From positions 101,463-165,462 of the forward strand of contig JAOWBW010001903.1 of assembly GCA_026119855.1 (NCBI GenBank): a DNA stretch of 64,000 bases, written 5' to 3'. Under the pieces are notes generated by a model. That model was not told the origin of the DNA, ran no database searches, and saw only the letters and a list, made by a program, of their open reading frames with translations. Position numbers and translations under genes: made by a program. Positions 1 through 10,340 of this stretch are shown here, one piece after another. The DNA comes from Campanula takesimana (lineage: Eukaryota; Streptophyta; Magnoliopsida; Asterales; Campanulaceae). Position 1 is the stretch's first letter. Each line of letters starts with the position of its first letter.

Positions 1-1671
1 CTGCCATCCCTGAAGAGAAATGAAACATGTATTTTAGAAGAAGTGTCTAGGCAACAAAAGTTTTAATATATTCCAAACAATGTGTAATCCATCAAGCTGA
101 ATGTTATTGTTCAAATGAGCGCGCACACACACACATACTTCTAGGCTATTAGTTGGCCAAAAAAAAAAAAACAGCTACTTATACTTCTTAAATTTATAGA
201 GAAGTATAGCTATGTCATAGTTTAATAAACAATGGCTGGTTATACTTCTCTAACTTTTGAAAATTTGAAAATATCAGAAAAAATGAAAAAAAAAAAAAGG
301 GAGCTACCATTCTCAGTAATGTACATAGCCGGATCATCGTATTTCTTCTTTACATAGAGCATAAGATCTCTAATGCCATTTGGGCAGTTGAAGAGCCAGA
401 ATAATGGTGTCTGAAAGAGGAATACTGTTGGATTATTTACCGTGACACCAAATAGTAAAATACAAAATAATAAAAGAAGAAGCCACTAAATACTAAAAAT
501 AAAAAATAATACGAAAAGAAGAAGAAGAAGAAGAAGAAGAAGAAGAAGAAGAAGAGAAAGTACCGGTTCACAAATTGGGATCCCATTTTTGTACACTGAA
601 TCAAATTAGATGATCACCATATTAGTCCTCAATGTAAGCAAAAAGTAACTCTAGTAACAAATCTAGCAAGCTTAATAATGTAATACCAACAAAAAGGAAA
701 TAGTTTCAAGAAGTAATTTGGACTTACAAGAAATAGCAGAATGAGAATCAGATGTGTAGGTGAGATTAACAGTATTCGAAGAACGTCTATGAGACGCGTA
801 ACTAGATGTATAATAATTGAATCCAACAAAGTCTTTCGATCCTTTTAGCATCTCCGATTGCTTTTTCGTGAATTTAGGCAATCGGCTTCCCACGTAAGAT
901 CGCATATTAGGTGGGTAAACACCATATGTAATTGGATGCATTAACCTAGATAAAGTTCATTCCACCAATTTAAGTTAAAAGATTCAAGTTAAACCCTTGC
1001 CTATAACATATAAAGATCTGAGCCACTCCCCTTTGCAAAAATTGGTTTAAAGTGGAACCTCATATTTTAAGACATTCGACATAGTGTAGGGCTAATCTTA
1101 TATGCAATGATGTTACTCTTTCGCTTTTTAGCACCAAGGCCCATTATAAACAATAAAAAGACGTTAAAAATGTCGATTTGTCATTGGTGTCATTTTTTTG
1201 GGACGGATGGAGTATGAAATTATCAACTGAGAAGTCAAAGATTAGAAACAATACCAGCCCAACTGGAAACGAGGACTCTATACGATGCAGCAAGGTCCGC
1301 AGCTGATCGAGTCTTTGGTATATACCATGTAGAAGCAAGAGATATTCCAATCTCCCCCTTCTGAGATATCTATAGCCATTAATATAGATTTACATCATTA
1401 TTAACTCTAAAAGCCAATAAATTAATTTTGTAACAAACCAAGACATAAAATTGTTCTTTCCTAAATAAAAATGTACCTGATACTTTTGCCTGTATACTTT
1501 TACTGCAGCTGCATGACATAGAAGTTGGTTGTGTATAACAATATACGGTTCGGTTGCAGAATTACCTCAGTACAATTTCCAACATATTTTGAGCATCGAC
1601 CGGGGGCAAGGGTCCTCGTTCATATCCCATCTGGGTAAATAAATTTGGTTCGTTTAGAGTTATCCAATGCT
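1..1671 (-). CDS. Glycoside hydrolase family 1 beta-glucosidase, partial, multi-exon
   Basis: A plant GH1 beta-glucosidase, which hydrolyses beta-glucosides of small molecules. Exons read on the minus strand with GT/AG borders are 1671-1477, 1360-1255, 945-728, 595-564, 410-308 and 9-1. The first carries HWITLNEP with the acid/base Glu (codon 1649-1651), then PGRCSKYVGNCT and TEPYIV. The second carries KGEIGISL. The third carries RSYVGSRLPKFTKKQSEMLK and FVGFNYYTSSYA. The fourth is a 32-base micro-exon (YKNGIPI). The fifth carries GIRDLMLYVKKKY and YITENG with the nucleophile Glu (codon 312-314). The N-terminus is lost in the N gap and the C-terminus lies beyond the left edge. Three one-base deletions shift the frame: in a C run in exon 1 before GRCS, in exon 1 after NCT, and in exon 2 where an Asp codon of the LDF.LGW motif is short by a base. 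Splice sites and both catalytic residues are intact, so this is either a recent pseudogene or a gene with assembly errors. The family call is strong; the substrate is unknown. Confidence 0.88.
516..555. repeat. (GAA)n microsatellite in a GH1 intron
   Basis: About 13 GAA units. On the gene strand this is a CTT run that starts a few bases after the donor site of the 32-base exon. Confidence 0.9.
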
Positions 1672-1771
1672 NNNNNNNNNNNNNNNNNNNNNNNNNNNNN
1701 NNNNNNNNNNNNNNNNNNNNNNNNNNNNNNNNNNNNNNNNNNNNNNNNNNNNNNNNNNNNNNNNNNNNNNN
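1672..1771. other. Assembly gap of exactly 100 N
   Basis: There are 9+60+31 = 100 N. A round 100 is a usual placeholder for a join of unknown length. To its left is an exon of a host gene; to its right is the middle of a retrotransposon protease. The order and distance of the two sides are therefore not established by sequence. Confidence 0.95.
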
Positions 1772-3430
1772 TCTTTCGTGCTTGTGATGTGGTTATTTGT
1801 GGTCGAGTCCTTTGTGCAGATTTGGGTTTCTTCCTATCCAAGACTTTGATGTCATTTTTGGGTATGGATTGGTTGAGCAAGTTTCATGCTTCCGTTGATT
1901 GCCGTAAGAAAACGGTTACTTTTTCTATTCCCGATGTGCCTAAATTTGTGTTTGAGGCTAGTCCTATGAGTAGAAGGGTTCGCTTAATTTCTTATTTGAA
2001 AGCGAGAAAATTATTGCATAGTGTTTTTGAGGGGTATTTGGCTAGTGTTCTTGATACTAGGAAGGAATCCCCTAGTTTTGATAGTGTTCGGTAGTTCGGG
2101 ATTTCCCGATGTTTTCTCTACCGAATATGATATGCCTCCCGATCGTGAGATTGAGTTTTGTATAGACCTTTTGCCGGGTACGGCTCCGATTTCGAAAGCA
2201 CCTTATAGGTTAGCTCCCGCAGAGTTGAAGGAATTGAAGGTTCAATTGCAAGAGTTACTGGATCGAGGGTTTATCCGCCCTAGTGTTTCCCCGTGGGGAG
2301 CACCGGTTTTATTTGTGCGGAAGAAAGATAGTTCGTTGAGATTGTGTATAGATTACAGAAAGTTGAATCAGGTTACAGTGAAGAATAAGTATCCTCTACC
2401 GCACATCGATGATTTATTTGATCAGCTTCAAGGGTCCGTGGTTTTCTCTAAACTTGATTTGAGGAGTGGGTACCATCAGTTGAAGGTTCGATCGGAGGAT
2501 ATTCCGAAGACTGCCTTTCGCACTCGTTATGGTCATTATGAGTTTTTGGTTATGCCCTTTGGGTTGACTAACGCGCCTGCAGTGTTTATGGATTTGATGA
2601 ACCGAGTTTTTCCATCCCTATCTTGATTCGTTCGTGGTGGTCTTTATTGATGATATACTCGTCTACTCTAAATCTCGAGAGGAGCACGAGCAGCACTTGT
2701 GGACAGTTTTATCCGTTCTTGCGAGGGAGAAAATTTTGCGAAGTTTAGTAAATGCGAATTTTGGCTCGAGAAGGTGTCATTTCTGGGCCATGTGATTTCT
2801 AAAGACGGTATTTCGGTGGATCCTTCAAAGATAGAGGCTATAGTGGATTGGAAGAGACCCGAATCAGTGACAGAGATTAGAAGCTTTCTTGGTTTAGCCG
2901 GTTATTACCGAAGATTTATTGAAGGGTTTTCGAGGATGCCTACTCCGATGACTCAGTTGACCCGGAAGAATGTTCCGTTTGTGTGGACTGAGAAATGTGA
3001 CAAGAGTTTCGAGGAATTGAATAAGAGGTTGACTACCGCACCGATCTTGACTTTGCCTAATGGGAGCGTTGGCCTAGTGATTTACAGTGATGCTTCGAAA
3101 GAGGGTTTGGGTTGTGTGTTGATGCAGAATGGGAAAAGTAATTGCGTATGCTTCGAGGAAGTTGAACCCTAGTGAACAGAATTACCCGACTCATGATATG
3201 GAGTTAGCGGCCATTGTATTTGCGTTGCATAAGTGGAAGCACTACCTTTATGGGGCGAAGTTTGAAATTTTTTACCGATCACAAGAGTTTGAAATACCTT
3301 TTCTCCCAGAAGGAGTTGAATAATAGACAGCGCCGATGGATGGAATTGTTGAAGGATTATGATTGCACGATTTCTTATCATCCGGGGAAAGGCGAATGTG
3401 GTAGCCGATGCGATTAGTAGAAAGTCTTAT
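1772..3430 (+). pseudogene. pol: Tekay-1 pol, part 1: protease C-terminus, reverse transcriptase, RNase H
   Basis: The protease tail is at 1772-2098 (GMDWLSKFHASVDC). Reverse transcriptase follows with LDLRSGYHQLKV, MPFGLTNAPAVFMDLMN and the catalytic FIDD box (codons 2643-2654, both Asp kept). RNase H follows with VIYSDASKEGLGCVL, a DMELAAIVFALHKW helix and DHKSLKYLF. The frame changes several times: an extra T near 2613 just before LDSFVVV, again near 3130 inside the RNase H, and near 3245-3275. The coding sense is clear but the reading frame is lost, so no full polyprotein can be made. A second copy of the same region in Tekay-2 (61650-63320) breaks at other places. Confidence 0.85.
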
Positions 3431-4963
3431 GTGGCTTCGATGATGGTCCGTGAATGGAAAATGCTTGAGGATGTTCGAGATTGGTCTCCTCGTGAATCGG
3501 ACATGGGGCTATTTTTGCGAATATTAGGGTATCTCCGACCCTAATTCATAGGATAAAGGAAGCACAGAAAGAAGATCCCGAGTTGTGAAGATAATGGGTA
3601 AATTGAAGGAAAGAATTTCGAGGATTTTTCATTGAGCTCGAGTGGAGTTTTGACTTTTCGTGGTCGTTTGTGCGTGCCCGATGTTGGTGGAATAAAGAGA
3701 CAAGTTTTAGATAAGGGCCACAAATCGAGATATACTATTCATCCGGGTAGTACGAAGATGTATCAGGATTTGAAGCACAATTTTGGTGGATTAATATGAA
3801 AGGGAATAGCCGAGTATGTATCGAGGTGTTTAACTTGTCTGCAGGTCAAAGCCGAGCATCAGAGACCCGCGGGATTACTTCAGCCGTTAGAGATTCCCGA
3901 GTTGAAATGGGAACATGTGACTATGGATTTCGTTACGGGACTACCTCGTACCCGTAGGAAGTATGACAGTGTTTGGGTAATAGTGGATAGATTGACCAAG
4001 AGTGCCCATTTCTTGCCTATTGACATAAGATATTCGATGAAAAAGCTTACGACCCTTTATATTGATGAGATTGTTAGATTGCATGGGGTTCCGGTTAGCA
4101 TTGTGTCAGATCGAGACCCGAGGTTTACTTCTAGATTCTGCAAGGCATTTTAGGAAGCTTTGGGTACAGATTTGCGATTCAGCACAGCTTTTCATCCACA
4201 GACCGACGGTCAATCCGAGAGGACTATTCAGATTTTGGAGGATATGTTGCGAGCTTGTGCGATAGACTTCTCCGATTCTTGGGATTCGCACCTACCGTTA
4301 GTGGAGTTCTCTTACAACAACAGTTATCAGGCTAGTATCGAGATGGCACCGTTTGAGGCCTTGTATGGAAGGAAGTGTAGATCGCCTATTTGTTAGGATG
4401 AGGTTGGTGAAGCGAAGATCGTGGGCATTGATTTGCTTCGGGATTCAGTTGAAAAGGTTAGAGTTATCCGGGATCGATTGAAGACAGCCCAGAGTCGACA
4501 TAAGAGCTATGCGGATAACCGAAGGCGAGATCTTAGTTTTCAGACCGGTGATTTTGGTGTTCTTGAAAGTGTCTCCGAAGGTGGGTATTCGTAGGTTTGG
4601 GAAGAAAGGCAAATTGGCTCCGAGGTTTATTGGTCCGTTTGAGATTTTGGGAAAGGTTGGACTTCTTGCGTATCGACTCGCGTTACCGTCATCCTTAGAC
4701 CGGTTGCACAACGTCTTTCACGTTTCTATGCTTCGGAAGTATGTTCATGATCCATCTCACGTGTTACCGAGGGTACCGGAGGATATTGAGCCCGATATGA
4801 CTTATGAGGAACGACCGTTCGGATCTTAGATTCTAAAGTCCAAGAGTTGAGGAACAAAAGCATCGCGTTGGTTAGAGTTCTTTGGAGGAATCATAATATC
4901 GAGGAGTCGACGTGGGAACTTCGTGATGAGATCGAGAGGAAATTTCCGTGGCTTTTTGTTTAA
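3431..4963 (+). pseudogene. pol: Tekay-1 pol, part 2: integrase with chromodomain-like tail
   Basis: Integrase core signatures are MDFVTGLP (first Asp), IVSDRDPRFTS (second Asp) and HPQTDGQSERTIQILED (Glu). The C-terminal part includes FRLGP-type text (RFGKKGKLAPRFIGPFEIL) and LHNVFHVSMLRKY. At 4822-4960 a tail reads VRVLWRNHN, then STWELRDEIERKFPWLF, ending in TAA at 4961-4963. That tail matches the chromodomain-like ending of Tekay elements, which is thought to steer insertion to heterochromatin. Two in-frame TAG stops (4151-4153 and 4394-4396) both stand where a Trp is expected (TGG to TAG). Frame shifts lie near 4552 and 4820. Confidence 0.82.
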
Positions 4964-4999
4964 GGTGAGTCTCGTTAAAATTCGGGTCGAATTTTCTTT

Positions 5000-5012
5000 A
5001 AGGGGGAGTGAA
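5000..5012 (+). other. Polypurine tract of Tekay-1
   Basis: AAGGGGGAGTGAA directly precedes the LTR start TGTCACGACCC. This is the expected primer site for plus-strand DNA synthesis. Confidence 0.75.
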
Positions 5013-7154
5013 TGTCACGACCCGAAATATAGGCTCTATTTTATTAGTAATAAATAATTATTATTTGTTTAGTTGCTTATTTATTTATTTAAATTATTGT
5101 TTATTTAAATATTTATGTGTGCAATTTATGTGTTATAATAATTATACCTAGCATTTTATTCGAGTTATTTGGAAGTGTTGAGTCTTAATTGTTAGTAGGG
5201 AGAGTAAGCATTTGCGTTAGTTGAAGGGGAGGGGCCTAGATGTAACTTTTTGAATAATTTCCTCCTACTCCCTTCTCCTCCCTCACTTCTCCCTCACTCC
5301 TCACCATCATCTCCCAGCCAACTCTCTCTCTCTCCTCCATTTGGTAAGTTTCTCTTCCCTTACTTCTCTCTTCATTTTCTCCATCTTCCTCTCATAATCT
5401 CTCATTTCTTAAAACGTGAACCTTGTTTAGATCGTCGATAGGATCGCGTAGAACCAAAAAGAATTGAAATCCGTTAACTTTGAGAAAATCCAAGTAAGTT
5501 ACTTTTCCCCCATTTTGATGCTAAAATGTTCATATCATGTTTATATGATGTTTGATGTTTGATGTGTTATATTCGAAGTTTGGAATTTATTGGGAATTTA
5601 TTTTGAGTTTTGATAAAAAATGGTGAAGTCTTGAATGTGGGGATTTGATTCTTGATTTTGGTTGATAAAGGGTGTTGTTAAGATCCCCTTTTTTGGTTAA
5701 ATGATGTCTGGTTACCTTAGGAATCTTGTTGGGGAGTGTTGATTTTAAGTGTTATGAAATTTGTAAGAAAATAGTTAGGCATTTTGATGAACCCAGCTGG
5801 GAATTCTTCCCAGCCCTCAGACCAGGCGGCCGCCCGCCTTGACCCAGGCGCCCGCCTGCACCCCCTTCTTCTAGCGGCCAGACCTTCTGGTCAAACAGGC
5901 GCGCGCTCGACCCGGCCCAGGCGCCCGCCCGCCCGCCTGCTTGGAAAATTGCTCTTTTTGCTTGTTTATGACTTAAGGCTTAACTAGTTTAGGTTTATTT
6001 CTTCTAATCAACTTAAGATAACACCGTGGAACACTTTATTGATTGAATTTGATTCTTTTGTGAATAAATACGATATGGAATTTGATTAAGTATCATTTTG
6101 GGAATGTGGTTCATCTTTGATGTGCGGTTTGTATTGGTTTACCTTTGTGGTGATTTAATTGGATTGGTTTACCTTTGTGGTAATTTATTTGGATTGGTTC
6201 CCTACTTTGGAACCTTAAGTTGTTTATTTAAGCTAGTATTTATTACTTAGCATTTATTTAAAAGTCCAGCTGGTATTTTGTGTGTGTTTGGGCGATGCGA
6301 AACATTATGATGGCACGGCCAAGTCCATTGTGATGTTGACCATTGTTTTGCCCCATTATTACCCTCCTCCAGATTGGCCTTGGATGTGAGAAGAGCTAGC
6401 TCCTTTGTGTGCATTTTAGCTTTACTTGGAGCATGACTTTGTGGCATGACTTTGTGGCATGTCTCCCGTCCCTTGTGACACTTCATTTGGTTATTGGTTC
6501 CGGTACCGGGGTTTTCTCTTCGGCTTTCATGCTATTATGAAGATGATGAATTGTTGGTTATTGAAGCTGCGCAGCGATCCTTTATTTGGATGTATCGGTT
6601 TGGAAAACCTTGGCTATATCCTTTGTTATGTGTTTATTTCCGCTGCTATCTGTTATGTGATAAATGCTATGTGCTATGTGATATTTATTATTGCTTATCG
6701 CTTCGTGCATCATAGCATGTCATGTAGTTGCATTAGTAACTTATTGAGATTTATATCACCCCCTTTTCTTTTATCTTTGTTTTTCCTTAACCCCCCCCAG
6801 GTGCTAAGGATTAGTCTCGCTGATCACGAGAAAGAGGACGTCGAGTGTGGATCCATTCTTTTGGGGAAGGTTGATATAGGTTGGTTTACATTATGTAAAT
6901 GTGTAACCATTTTGGGATAGTTGTACCAAACAATGACGTCATTAAGAATTGTATATTTGTATTTTGTCGGGCATAAACTTGTGGAAGTTTATGATAGTTG
7001 TAATTGGTTTTTATCAAACTTGGTTTTGTAAAACTTTGGATCATCACCTTTTGGTATCAAATGGAATTTTTAACTTCGGGTATTTCACAGTTTTGGTTTT
7101 AGAGTCGACGTCCAGATCGCGGTCTCGGGCCCGCGGGGTCCGGGGGTCGCGACA
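5013..7154 (+). repeat. 3' LTR of Tekay-1 (2142 bp)
   Basis: It starts TGTCACGACCC and ends GGGGGTCGCGACA, an imperfect inverted repeat ending in TG...CA. It is homologous along most of its length to the Tekay-2 LTR at 58150-60261 and more distantly to the element D LTRs. It contains a GC-rich minirepeat cassette at 5825-5942 (see findings). Short ORFs in it are not conserved and I do not call them genes. Confidence 0.88.
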
Positions 7155-8161
7155 GGTGTGGGTGTATGAGTTCTTTGGCGTCACCCCCTTTCAGTTTGAG
7201 ATTGGCGACAACAAGGTGGTTCCCATCATGTCCTTCTGGTGCAAGAGTAACAGGCGGGCTCCCCGTAGGGTCAAGGATAGGAGGACCGTGGATGCTGCTG
7301 ACTTGAGGAGGGTGTTTGCGAGGCCCACATCCATTGGGGTGGTGTTCTATCCATGGAGTGCGGCTAATGAGCATTACATTGGCTATTCTTCCGAGTTGAC
7401 TGCCTCTCGAATTCTGTTGGTGGGTCTGAGTGGCGACGCCATGTATCTGGGTGAGCGGGTGGCTCGTCAGCATAGGGCTGGTGCATTGCCATGGGTCCCT
7501 CATGATCCTCCTCAGGACATGATTTGTCTGGCTAGACTGAGGACCTTCTTGACTACGACTCCGTCAGAGCATTACAGGGGTAGTGATGACTATGATGGCT
7601 TTATGAGGACACGTCTGATCAGCCCACAAGTATGGGCTAGGATGTTGTCGGGAGAGGGATCGAGCTCGGCCCTGTATGTCGGTCGGAGTCGGCCTTTGGT
7701 TGACATGCCTCTTTGTTCGAGCAGCGTTAGAGTGGTGTGAGGTGGCCGGGAGGAGGAGATCAGCTTGGAGCCGACGGATGCAGATATTGCTGAGGAGCCA
7801 TTCGTTCCACCACCTGATGCCGGGGTATGATCTATCATTCTGTCTCTGATTTGTCCTATGCACACACATTCTTTGCTTTCTTGTCCTCATTCATTACTTT
7901 TGACCCATCCAGGTGACTCGGGAGGCATATGTCCATTCCGTTCAGCGGGAGAACATTTTGATGCGCTTACTGAGAGAGGCGTATCACTCTTGTACTTACC
8001 GTAGGGAGGATGTTGTCGCACCACAGCGTCGAGAGCGGTCTCCTACTGAGCCAGGTTCTTCCCACACTGGAGGACGAGCAGTCTGGGGATGGAGTTTGAG
8101 TACCAGTGGTTCGCACTATTCGACACAGCGACGGGATACTACTGGGGAAGATTCAGATTAG
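7155..8161 (+). pseudogene. ORF resembling a plant-mobile-domain protein C-terminus, with an 88-bp intron
   Basis: Open in one frame from the Tekay-1 junction, with text such as VYEFFGVTPFQFEIGDNK, FYPWSAANEHYIGY and YLGERVARQHR. This pattern reminds me of C-terminal parts of plant mobile domain (aminotransferase-like) proteins; I cannot confirm it without a search. A TGA at 7738-7740 interrupts the frame, which then continues to PFVPPPDAG. A GT donor at 7825 and an AG acceptor ending at 7912 remove 88 bp in phase, joining to VTREAYVHSVQREN. The ORF ends with TAG at 8159-8161. The start is lost: Tekay-1 inserted upstream of it or into it. It could be a second antisense ORF of element F or a captured host gene. 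The function is unknown. Confidence 0.5.
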
Positions 8162-8347
8162 CCAGGGGCCGCTCCCTTTTTATATTCATTCCTGCACTTG
8201 TTAGCGGTAGGGGACAAACACGAATATACTGAACATTTTACAAACTAGTTATTTATATTGTTCCTAATTTTATACAATGCATGAGCCACGGGAACGGGGT
8301 GTGTACGTTGTTTGCATGGATCCATTGCGGCGTAGGAGTAACCGAGC
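8162..8347. other. Spacer between two plus-strand ORFs
   Basis: No gene seen. A short ORF beginning MDPLRRRSNRAW (8317 on) stops after 13 codons. The sequence is not similar to anything else in the window, so this may be a junction between F and older material. Confidence 0.4.
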
Positions 8348-9883
8348 TTGGAGTTGAATTTTCTGCATAGGGCAATGATGGCCACGTGGCCAAGGGCGAA
8401 GATGGCTGCCTGGCCAAGGTCGAAGTTGGCCGCGTGGCCAACTTCGACCTTGGATTATCATGCAAGAATTACCATGCTTGAAAGAGGAGCTTATACCACT
8501 GCCTTGGAGAAGTGGGTTGCTAGGATTCCTATTTCTTGTCGCAACAGATTTGATGAACGATTTGGCGTCAAGTGCCTTTGGTCACTCTCTCATATGAACT
8601 CCAATGTGAGTCTTTTGAAGGCTAGTGCGAAATTCTGGGACGAGAGTAATCACGTTTTCAACTTCTCTTATAATGAAATAACTCCTACTTATGAAGACTT
8701 CATGGCCCTTTGTGGAGGTGAAGAAAAAGTAGAGATTGCTGTGACTTTTGACTCTATTTCATTAGAGAAGAGGTTGATAACTTTTGGGGTGACCGAGGAT
8801 GATCTTAGTAAATACGTTAGGGCCAATCATGTGGATCTTTCTTGGATCCCAGGGCATTTCATGCATGGAGATGTCACTTCTGACTTTGCTTTAGATCACC
8901 TCGCTTTGTGCTTGTTTTCTCTTGCGTTGTTCCCTTCGGAGTTAGGATTTGCTAGCATAGCATGCTTGGACATGGTGATTCGGGCCCGATTGAGTCACAA
9001 CATTGTACCGGTTATTCCAGGGGAGACCATCTGCGGTATTTCCCAGCTTGCTATGTATGGCAACATGACTAGAGGTAGTGACAGGCTGTTAACCATGTGG
9101 CTCCAAGAGAGGCTCCGAGTGAATAATCTGGTAGTGTCTCAGAATGTGCGCCCATGGGTCTATCGTAGCAGGGGAATTGCGGAGAGATTTCAGTGCATGA
9201 CTCGCAGCGGTTGGGAGACTTATTTAGCCGAGATGGTGACTGATGATATTCAGTGGGTGGTACCGTCATGGCGGATCTGGTCTTTGAGAAAGAAACAAGT
9301 GGGGTCGTACATGATTCGTGTACCCTCTCTTTATGAGACCACTTTTTACTACCCGATGAGAGTGCTTCGATAGTACGGTCTGGTGTAGTCCATCCCCGAG
9401 GATTGGGATGAGAATTTGAGGCAGTATTCTTTCAAGACATGTTATATGAACGCTAGCGTCTCGATCCTCTTTTCTCAGATGTGGGGTCCGGCCGGGTTTT
9501 CATGCATTACCTTCCTTTCGCGTCCCTGCAGCACTTGTTTGTCACGAGAGTATTTGGCATGGTACGATGAGAGACTTGGGCGTACGAATCAGACTCTAGA
9601 GACCCTATGTGGCTCTATATTGGGAACCTATGCTTCTAGCATATCGCTGAGGATGAAGGAGGCATCGGCCTATGAGAAGAGGATAGAGATGACTGATTCT
9701 AACAGGGATGGAGAAGGGATAGAGGCTTCAAAGAAGAGGAAGGCTACTGAGGTTTTGAAGGGTAAGGCCAAGGGCGTCAGTGAGTTTGAGGCTAGATTTT
9801 GTGAGAAGCCTAACAAGAAGAAATCTCGCCGAGGACTACACAAGAAGAAAGAGACCGAAGGCACAAGTGGCACTAAGGAGTGA
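8348..9883 (+). pseudogene. DUF7745-like ORF, antisense to element F
   Basis: One frame runs from 8348 to TAG-free text ending at 9883, about 510 codons, with two in-frame TAG stops at 9371-9373 and 9386-9388. Both sit where Gln is expected (CAG to TAG). Motifs are CLWSLSH, FWDESNHVFNFSYNEITPT, EDFMALCGG, VPVIPGETICGI, LLTMWLQERLRV and a Lys-rich tail (KKKSRRGLHKKKE). This layout (a FWD..H.F.F.E.TPT box, an LLT.WL.E..RV box, a basic tail) recurs in elements G and C and looks like the plant DUF7745 family; the biochemical role is unknown. It converges with the integrase, which lies on the other strand. The true start is uncertain: the first 35 codons are a low-complexity, hairpin-forming stretch, and the homologous region starts near codon 45. 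Confidence 0.65.
8414..8453. repeat. Perfect 18-bp inverted repeat with 4-base loop
   Basis: The left arm 8414-8431 (CCAAGGTCGAAGTTGGCC) and right arm 8436-8453 are exact reverse complements around the loop GCGT. The upstream 8390-8413 carries imperfect direct copies of the same TGGCCAAG words. Confidence 0.9.
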
Positions 9884-10127
9884 TTCCACCCATCCACAGT
9901 CATTGCGGACACATTAGTTTTAAGTTCAGTTTTATTTCAGTATTAGTTTAATTTCATAAAAAGTTATGAAATCGCCAGTTTAGTCGAGCTTAGACTCGTC
10001 GAATAAGTGTAATGCGCAATGACTGTGGAAATAAAAGTTTTTTGCTTTAGAAAACACAAATTCTTCTTTTACTGCTTTGTGGCCAAATTTGGATGTTTAT
10101 TTATTTTTTTAGACCGCACCTTTGAAA
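9884..10127. other. Spacer after the DUF7745-like ORF
   Basis: No ORF seen. AT-rich text with TAAGTGTAATGCGCAATGAC; it probably serves as the 3' region of the antisense ORF. Confidence 0.4.
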
Positions 10128-10297
10128 GGCTGCCTACGTTCCCCTTTTACAAATAGGACTAAGGGGCTCAGGTCATCGTAGTTCATTCCAGTCAGACTAA
10201 AATTATTTAAAGTAGACCGCCCTTGCGGGTTTTCAGTCTAGCGAGCTTCGTACGCGCCCTATTTTTGCATAGACCGCCCTTTGGGTTTTCAGTCTAT
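10128..10297 (-). other. Conserved hairpin block of element F (one H2, two H1)
   Basis: On the minus strand, in order: hairpin H1b (10297-10269, stem ATAGAC/GTCTAT around CCC AAA GGG), hairpin H1a (10241-10212, stem CTAGAC/GTCTA- around CCC GCAA GGG), and module H2 (10184-10128, stems CTACG/CGTAG and CCCCTT/AAGGGG). All three recur in elements G, C and E at the same place after the integrase. Confidence 0.75.
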
Positions 10298-10340
10298 CGG
10301 GCTCCTTTTTGCGTAATATTTTTTTTTTGAGAGGAGGGAA

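Larger units (their letters stand above)
1772..7154 (+). mobile_element. Tekay-1: Ty3/gypsy chromovirus, Tekay/Del-like, 5' truncated by the gap
   Basis: Order on the plus strand is protease (C-terminal part), reverse transcriptase, RNase H, integrase, chromodomain-like tail, polypurine tract and one LTR (5013-7154). The order RT-RH-INT marks Ty3/gypsy, and the chromodomain tail plus RT motifs such as FIDDILVYS fit the Tekay clade. The 5' LTR, gag and protease active site are missing because the contig starts inside the element. To the right it abuts foreign coding sequence at 7155, so 7154 is the true 3' end. The right target duplication would be GGTGT (7155-7159), but its partner is not visible. 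Confidence 0.85.

Noticed and set aside
6949..7154. N-terminal extension of the ORF ending at 7740
   Set aside because: The first 68 codons lie in the Tekay-1 LTR and only happen to be in frame with the sequence beyond the junction.
8290..8330. Start of the F antisense ORF at MDPLRRRSNRAW
   Set aside because: A stop follows after 13 codons and the frame is not that of the conserved part.
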